Of a stretch of DNA of 8,771 nt, positions 5,159 to 8,771 are shown piece after piece. The position numbers and the translations under genes are program-made. The stretch comes from Candidatus Borrarchaeota archaeon. Lineage in GTDB: Archaea > Asgardarchaeota > Sifarchaeia > Borrarchaeales > Borrarchaeaceae. Location of the stretch: NCBI GenBank assembly GCA_016840645.1, contig JAEORY010000142.1:1-8771 (forward strand), in the 5' to 3' direction. Numbering within the stretch: position 1 is the first letter of the stretch; each line of letters opens with the position of its first letter. The notes beneath the pieces are model-generated. The model made no database searches. It saw only the letters and a program-made list of their open reading frames with translations, and had not been told where the DNA came from.

Positions 5159-5521
5159 TCAATATGCAAGGCAAGAGTTACAGAGATTTCTTTTGATTCT
5201 ATCATTGTCGTTTACGTGTTCAATTACTGCTTGTATAAGTGGATCTTGTGATACTATGTATGAATTGCATAAACTAAGTTCTAATATCCCTATATCTACT
5301 AGTTTATCCAAATGAGATTTGACATCTTGACTTGAGGAGCAGTAAAATCTAGTTAAAGATTCTTCTGTATGTATCTGATAATCATACCAGCTCATTGTGT
5401 TAATAAGACCAATATTTTGTTTTACAAAACGTTCAAGATCATTTATGTCGTGCACAAATCCACGTCCTAGTAACCTATTAGTTATGTCAATGTTAGCATC
5501 TATATGTATTATTCTTATCAA
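5159..5521 (-). CDS. Hypothetical protein with a possible winged-helix segment and C-terminal CxxC
   Basis: 120 residues from a TTG start; family not recognised. The segment LTRFYCSSSQDVKSHLDKLVDIGILELS has the pattern of a helix-turn-helix plus wing (helix, short turn, 'xxLxxLxxIGIL', strand), so a small DNA-binding protein is possible. The C terminus ends NLCNSC-LAY with Cys pairs that could bind metal or respond to redox state. A TATA-like box TTTATATTGG near 5561-5570 fits the TTG start, but no ribosome site precedes it; GTG at 5455 is an alternative giving 98 residues. It converges on rubrerythrin and may belong to the same redox neighbourhood, but that rests on position only. Confidence 0.5.
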   Translation of the reverse strand: MIRIIHIDANIDITNRLLGRGFVHDINDLERFVKQNIGLINTMSWYDYQIHTEESLTRFYCSSSQDVKSHLDKLVDIGILELSLCNSYIVSQDPLIQAVIEHVNDNDRIKRNLCNSCLAY

Positions 5522-5595
5522 CGTTTAAATAGTTTATGCATGTCTTACTTTCGATAATGCCTTTATATTGGTTTTCCATTAAAAATAAATATTTT

Positions 5596-5631
5596 CCTTT
5601 TCTCCCAATGAATCCTTTTCTCCCAGTGACG
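5596..5631. repeat. 18 bp direct repeat, two copies
   Basis: CCTTTTCTCCCAATGAAT is followed directly by CCTTTTCTCCCAGTGACG, 15 of 18 positions identical. It lies in the 200 bp between the hypothetical gene at 5159-5521 and the membrane-protein gene. Role unknown. Confidence 0.5.
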
Positions 5632-5635
5632 TATT

Positions 5636-5672
5636 GTTCGATTATTATGACCTTTTATTCATTTAATCGAAC
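5636..5672. repeat. 9 bp perfect inverted repeat
   Basis: GTTCGATTA (5636-5644) and TAATCGAAC (5664-5672) with a 19 nt loop, downstream of the membrane-protein stop on the minus strand. It may be a transcript 3'-end structure of the isomerase operon or a binding site. No strong T-run follows on either strand. Confidence 0.45.
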
Positions 5673-5718
5673 TAAGTCTCTTTTCCATAGTACTTCTTAA
5701 GTGCTTAATCTGGCAATC

Positions 5719-6252
5719 CTAGTCTTCTAGGACACTCCTTAATCGGCGATGAGTGATTCTCCACCACAGGTATACGAAGATTGTGACGATTAAGACTACT
5801 AGGAACGCAATAACATGAGTTAATAATGAGAATACAATGAAAATGAAGATATCCATGAAAAATGTAGTCACAAGCAGGATTCCAAACGATCTATTGGAGC
5901 GGATATAGAATATAATTCGTTGATCAATCGGGATATGTCTTTCAGTTATTTTGTCATGAATTTGCATTCGATTTATAACACAAAAGATATTTAGAACGCC
6001 AAGTATTGCAAACAGCATGACTACAATATCTGGATAGGGTGTAAAATTAAAAAGAAATGAGTTGATATCTTTAGCAGGGTAAAAATCAGATCCTACGATT
6101 AGAGAATGCAACCCCATAAAACTAAATCCGGCAAAAAGACTAAAGAATACCGTATAAAGACGCGCATCCTTACGTTCATCTTCTAAAAAGGCTTCTTTAT
6201 CAGTGTCACTCCAGGTTTGATATTCTTTAGAAATTCTATCATACCTTTTCAT
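5719..6252 (-). CDS. Hypothetical four-helix integral membrane protein
   Basis: 177 residues when started at Met 6252, which has GGGGA about 9 nt upstream and lies 16 nt after the isomerase stop. A longer frame from 6324 would overlap the isomerase by 56 nt and adds a charged tail with no support. The N-terminal 30 residues are charged (KEYQTWSDTDKEAFLEDERKDAR). Four hydrophobic segments follow at about 33-53, 75-95, 122-142 and 145-165, in two hairpins separated by a polar loop (NRMQIHDKITERHIPIDQR). The end is basic (WWRITHRRLRS). No family recognised. Translational proximity to the isomerase suggests co-transcription but not a shared function. Confidence 0.72.
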   Translation of the reverse strand: MKRYDRISKEYQTWSDTDKEAFLEDERKDARLYTVFFSLFAGFSFMGLHSLIVGSDFYPAKDINSFLFNFTPYPDIVVMLFAILGVLNIFCVINRMQIHDKITERHIPIDQRIIFYIRSNRSFGILLVTTFFMDIFIFIVFSLLTHVIAFLVVLIVTIFVYLWWRITHRRLRSVLED

Positions 6253-6268
6253 ACCAATATTTCCCCAA

Positions 6269-7429
6269 TTAAAGTCTATCAAATTTGATTTGAATATCTT
6301 CTTTGAGCTTTGTTCTTTCGGCAAGTTGCGATTTTAACAATGAAATTGAATCGACAGGCGTTGGATCAGTTCCATAAAGAATTGCTAGATAAACACTTGT
6401 AAAGTCTCCTATATAAGTAACTGAAAACATTTTCGCGAGTATTGATTGACCTCTTGCCAGGATTTCTATTATCTGTTTTTTCTTTTTTAAGATAATATGA
6501 TCTCTTGAGATTTCTATTCTCGCTTTGATTGCCGGGCTCTCATCAGGACTACGAATAAAAATGGGATAAAACTGCTCTAATAATTGCGTTTCGGCTTCCC
6601 ATCCTACAATCCCATTGTGATTCATTTCTGGGAGTACCTCAAAAAGGGCGAGAACCTTACTATTCTCATTAAACTGGCATTTTAAACGATTTGCGACACT
6701 ATCAAAGTAAGTGTGCCCATAAATAAGGGGGATCTTATTATAAAGGCAAATAGCAATTCTTTTAGCAAAGTTATCTATTATTAGAGTCTCAGGTATTAAT
6801 TCTTCTTTAAGAACTTCAACAACAGCTAACGTCTCTTTAACATCCTTCTCAAAAGTAGGATGAATGTTTAGTTTTTCTAGAACTATTAATAATGGAAAGA
6901 ATAAATAAGGAAGCGATGCTCTCGGTGGAAGACCGCTCGGAAGTTTTACATACGGCAGACCGAATTTTATACAGAATGCTTCAAGTATGCCTCCAGAAGT
7001 AAGTGCTATAATTGGACATCCTTTTTCAAGTGCATCTAAAAAGCAACTTAATGTCTCTTCAGTATTACCGGAGTAACTAATCAAAATCACTAAAGTGTAT
7101 TCATCTGTATAAGGCGGCAAATTATAATCACGATTTGTTTCTATAGGAATCTTAACATTAGCGTATCGTAAGAATGACCTCAAGAAATCAAAGGAAATTG
7201 CTGAACCACCCATGCCCACACCGATGATTTGAGAAAAATTATAGTATTTTAGCTTTGTACCTTTGACTTCTATATCTGATGGAATCACTAACTTTCGTGC
7301 TCTTTCAATTGCATCTTGAATAAATTCTGGGACTTTTTTCTGTAACTCTAACATCCCAGATTTATCAATTTTCTTAATCTCAGTAAGATTATCAAGTATG
7401 TCCGCCTTTTTACTCAAATCATTGGGCAT
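6269..7429 (-). CDS. Bifunctional phosphoglucose/phosphomannose isomerase
   Basis: 386 residues, somewhat longer than the roughly 300-350 usual for the family. It interconverts fructose 6-phosphate with glucose 6-phosphate and mannose 6-phosphate, feeding gluconeogenesis, glycolysis and glycan synthesis in archaea. It has two SIS sugar-isomerase folds: GVGMGGSA at 70-77, ISYSGNTEETL at 117-127 (phosphate-binding serines and threonine), SGLPPRASLPYLFFPLL at 165-181, and NENSK with Glu255 then EMNHNG with His271. The 16-residue separation of this Glu-His pair equals that of catalytic Glu203/His219 in the Pyrobaculum enzyme. The end has the conserved GTDPTPVDSISLLK. AGGAGG precedes the ATG by 8 nt. 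It heads a short minus-strand operon with the membrane protein. Confidence 0.93.
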   Translation of the reverse strand: MPNDLSKKADILDNLTEIKKIDKSGMLELQKKVPEFIQDAIERARKLVIPSDIEVKGTKLKYYNFSQIIGVGMGGSAISFDFLRSFLRYANVKIPIETNRDYNLPPYTDEYTLVILISYSGNTEETLSCFLDALEKGCPIIALTSGGILEAFCIKFGLPYVKLPSGLPPRASLPYLFFPLLIVLEKLNIHPTFEKDVKETLAVVEVLKEELIPETLIIDNFAKRIAICLYNKIPLIYGHTYFDSVANRLKCQFNENSKVLALFEVLPEMNHNGIVGWEAETQLLEQFYPIFIRSPDESPAIKARIEISRDHIILKKKKQIIEILARGQSILAKMFSVTYIGDFTSVYLAILYGTDPTPVDSISLLKSQLAERTKLKEDIQIKFDRL

Positions 7430-7468
7430 TCATAATCCTCCTAATGATGATTTGTTCAATCCTCAAAG

Positions 7469-7478
7469 CACTTAAATG
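7469..7478 (-). promoter_or_regulatory. Probable TATA box of the isomerase operon
   Basis: ACATTTAAGTG on the minus strand lies about 45 nt upstream of the ATG at 7429, leaving a leader of about 17-20 nt that contains AGGAGG. The 150 bp to the divergent HAD gene would hold both promoters; TTTAAGAG near 7515 on the plus strand is a weak candidate for the other. Confidence 0.45.
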
Positions 7479-7582
7479 TTAGGTTCTCAGTGATCTGTAA
7501 TTTCTTTATGAAGTTTAAGAGATATGGTATTATGCTATCTAAGAAATGAATAACATGTTCCACTTGCTTAAAAGGTAAACTA

Positions 7583-8269
7583 GTGATGTTGATGCATGCC
7601 ACAAAAGCTATTGACTTTTCTGAAATCAAACTAATCATCTTTGATCTTGATGGTACAATCATACCACTTCATAAGCGGTTTTATGCCGTCTGGACTGATA
7701 CTTTGACTAAGTTCAATCTTCCAAACATTTCGTGGGACGATTTTATGCAACGAATCGAAGAAGACTCGTTAGAGGAAACTATTGATCAATCACTACACAA
7801 AGCGTTTCAGAAAACCTTCTTAAGTGAATATTCGCAATATTGGTCTCCAGACGATACAACAATCCCTGGAGTTAAAGAAGTTCTTATCCAATTAAAAAAT
7901 AAAGGCTTTTCATTGGCTTTAGCAACGGGCAGGATTTCAAGCACAGATGATCTTATTAATGAGATGAAACATTATGAATTAGATCACTTTTTTGAGGTAT
8001 TGACCTCTCAGAAAGCTGAAGATTTCAGGTTAGGAACGTTAGTTCCAAAAGAAAACCAGATTAAATATATTCTTGAAAAATTGAATATTTCTCCCTCACA
8101 AGCAGTTATGATAGGAGATTATATCACTGATATTCGTTCTGGAAAAGCAATGGGACTAAAGACGATTGCCTTACTTTCAAGTAGAGTTTCTGTAGAGGTT
8201 ATCAAGAAAGAAAAACCAGATTTAATACTTAACAGCATTAATGACCTACCAGAAGTCATTTTTGACTGA
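7583..8269 (+). CDS. HAD-superfamily hydrolase, phosphoglycolate-phosphatase-like
   Basis: 228 residues. Motif I DLDGT at 21-25 (nucleophile Asp21, acid/base Asp23), a helical cap inserted after it (about 30-95, C1 type), motif II LALATGR with Thr115, motif III Lys156, and motif IV GDYITD with Asp179 and Asp183. All catalytic positions are present, so it should be an active phosphatase. The substrate cannot be read from the sequence; phosphoglycolate or another small phosphate ester are candidates. The start is ambiguous: GTG 7583, ATG 7586 and ATG 7592 are in frame behind a weak AAGGT at 7572-7576. It is divergent from the isomerase and upstream of the broken dsrE gene, from which it is separated by a separate promoter. 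Confidence 0.88.
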   Translation: MMLMHATKAIDFSEIKLIIFDLDGTIIPLHKRFYAVWTDTLTKFNLPNISWDDFMQRIEEDSLEETIDQSLHKAFQKTFLSEYSQYWSPDDTTIPGVKEVLIQLKNKGFSLALATGRISSTDDLINEMKHYELDHFFEVLTSQKAEDFRLGTLVPKENQIKYILEKLNISPSQAVMIGDYITDIRSGKAMGLKTIALLSSRVSVEVIKKEKPDLILNSINDLPEVIFD

Positions 8270-8278
8270 ACCCTATTC

Positions 8279-8288
8279 TATATAATAT
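8279..8288 (+). promoter_or_regulatory. TATA box of the interrupted dsrE-like gene
   Basis: TATATAATATAA starting about 10 nt after the HAD stop and about 45-50 nt before ATG 8332. The promoter is intact although the gene is broken, so it could now drive the downstream guide RNA and iscB. Confidence 0.5.
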
Positions 8289-8331
8289 AATCATAAAGGA
8301 CTTGAATGGAAAAAACAAGGAGGTAAAATAT

Positions 8332-8433
8332 ATGGTAAAGAAAATTGCTCTGTTTGCTTTTAATGGAGCGCCGATGTGTTTTGCACATGCTTTGCTAAAT
8401 GTCTTAGACATGAAAGACAAAGGATACGACGTC
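8332..8433 (+). pseudogene. DsrE-family protein, N-terminal 34 codons, interrupted by insertion
   Basis: MVKKIALFAFNGAPMCFAHALLNVLDMKDKGYDV matches the N terminus of DsrE/DsrF-like small sulfur-relay or redox proteins (first strand, the NG-PMCF-HALLNALD helix, KGY-V second strand), which are normally about 110-130 residues. A perfect ribosome site AGGAGGT precedes the ATG. After GYDV the frame leaves the family and runs through the mobile-element end (NYPTLTDGACS...) to TAG at 8485-8487. The rest of the gene, if retained, lies beyond the right edge on the far side of the element. A gene caller would report a spurious 52-61 residue protein here. Confidence 0.75.
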
Positions 8434-8707
8434 AATTACCCCACCTTGACGGATGGGGCTTGTTCCGTGAGGAGCAAGAGCAATTAGTTGATTAGCCTAA
8501 GAGAGGTCGTGGTGAAACACACATGACGTTATCTACGTTATCAGCAGAGTTAAAGAACACACCAGGGGATGCTTCTCTAGTCCCTTGCTCTGTAAATGAT
8601 GGTTTAAACAGAGAGGCAACTCTCAGTGATCATCATAAAGTACTGACTGATAACCTTGGCGAAGAGAACCAACCTCCTGTAACGCCCGTTAAAGGAGGAG
8701 ATAGGAC
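8415..8707 (+). ncRNA. HEARO / IscB omegaRNA with 5' guide
   Basis: The roughly 275 bases between the insertion point and iscB are highly structured and non-coding in character, in the place of the HEARO RNA that guides IscB. Stems seen: CCCCACC/GGATGGGG (8439-8458, first hairpin), CTTGTTCC/GGAGCAAG with GTGA loop (8459-8478), GGGGA/TCCC, CTCTGT/ACAGAG, GAGAG-GCAA-CTCTC with a GNRA tetraloop, TTGG/CCAA, and CCTCC (8673-8677)/GGAGG (8694-8698) enclosing TGTAACGCCCGTTAAA. In IscB systems the guide lies at the 5' end and is copied from the flanking DNA, here about 8415-8430 (AGACAAAGGATACGAC, codons 29-33 of the dsrE-like gene). Exact ends are inferred. The 62-codon open frame at 8523-8711 lies across these stems and is not a gene. 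Confidence 0.72.
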
Positions 8708-8771
8708 TTGAGAGTACCTATCTATGTGCTAAACATCAGGGGGCAACCGCTCATGCCTACCACACAACACA
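8431..8771 (+). mobile_element. IscB-bearing IS605-type element, left end (continues beyond window)
   Basis: The left end starts at or within a few bases of 8431 (GTCAATTACCCC), where homology to the dsrE-like gene stops and a subterminal hairpin begins, as in IS200/IS605-type elements recognised by the TnpA transposase. It contains the omegaRNA region and the start of iscB. No target-site duplication is expected for this family, and the right end is outside the window. Confidence 0.65.
8708..8771 (+). CDS. iscB: IscB RNA-guided nuclease, N terminus only (runs off window)
   Basis: From TTG at 8708 the frame reads MRVPIYVLNIRGQPLMPTTQH and is cut by the window edge. The N-terminal VxVLNxxGxPLMPTT segment is the PLMP/RRXRR domain that starts IscB, the ancestor of Cas9, which carries a RuvC split by a bridge helix and an HNH nuclease. 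Those domains are not visible here, so activity cannot be judged. The ribosome site AGGAGG (8693-8698) is 9 nt upstream and forms one arm of the last omegaRNA hairpin. Alternative PLMP-bearing relatives (IsrB, lacking HNH) cannot be excluded from 21 residues. Confidence 0.8.
   Translation, partial: MRVPIYVLNIRGQPLMPTTQH

Noticed and set aside
4910..5315. Frames on both strands over the rubrerythrin end
   Set aside because: Shadows of the rubrerythrin gene, whose rubredoxin cysteines fix the true frame.
6253..6324. Longer start for the membrane protein, overlapping the isomerase
   Set aside because: No ribosome site and a 56 nt overlap; Met 6252 has one and follows the isomerase stop closely.
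7456..7662. 68-codon minus-strand frame
   Set aside because: Antisense to the HAD catalytic motif and lying across the divergent promoter region.
8523..8711. 62-codon plus-strand open frame before iscB
   Set aside because: It runs across the paired stems of the guide RNA, has no ribosome site and unusual composition, and ends overlapping the iscB start. It is a by-product of the non-coding RNA region.
1..8771. CRISPR array, tRNA or rRNA genes
   Set aside because: No regularly spaced repeats, cloverleaf or conserved rRNA segments were found by eye.

Overview
The window reads as archaeal, probably a moderately AT-rich TACK-type lineage such as Bathyarchaeia; the lineage is a guess, the domain is better supported. 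The evidence is a bifunctional phosphoglucose/phosphomannose isomerase of the archaeal type, TATA-like boxes rather than bacterial -35/-10 pairs, strong GGAGG-type ribosome sites combined with TTG and GTG starts, oligo-T terminators, and IS605-type elements with archaeal-looking ends.

Layout. Bases 1-164 hold the last 25 codons of a TnpB and the 3' end of its guide-RNA scaffold, ending in a natural guide. larE follows on the minus strand. Upstream of it is the C-terminal DUF2867 part of a larger sugar-epimerase-like gene, cut off by an old antisense insertion of a second tnpB element. That element survives as a decayed TnpB tail plus a recognisable RNA scaffold at about 1644-1790.

Bases 2032-5092 form a redox/iron island. 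A minus-strand operon encodes a cytochrome-b5-like/DUF2231 membrane protein and two tandem 78-residue 'half-ferritins'. Next comes a 36-codon lysine/glutamate-rich gene with a multi-half-site operator, divergent from a PerR/Fur-type regulator followed by a rubrerythrin. Together they suggest peroxide and iron handling in an anaerobe under a Fur-family switch.

Bases 5159-8269 are more ordinary: a small unrecognised protein with a possible winged helix, a four-helix membrane protein paired with the phosphoglucose/phosphomannose isomerase, and a divergent HAD phosphatase.

At the right edge a dsrE-like gene is broken after 34 codons by another mobile element. This one begins with a structured RNA of about 270 nt (HEARO/omegaRNA) and continues into the first 21 codons of IscB, with the diagnostic PLMP motif. 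The 8.8 kb window is thus bounded by two different RNA-guided OMEGA nuclease families (TnpB left, IscB right), with a fossil TnpB locus between them. These are known system types. What is notable is their density, the two host genes they interrupt, and the guides that can be read directly from the flanks.
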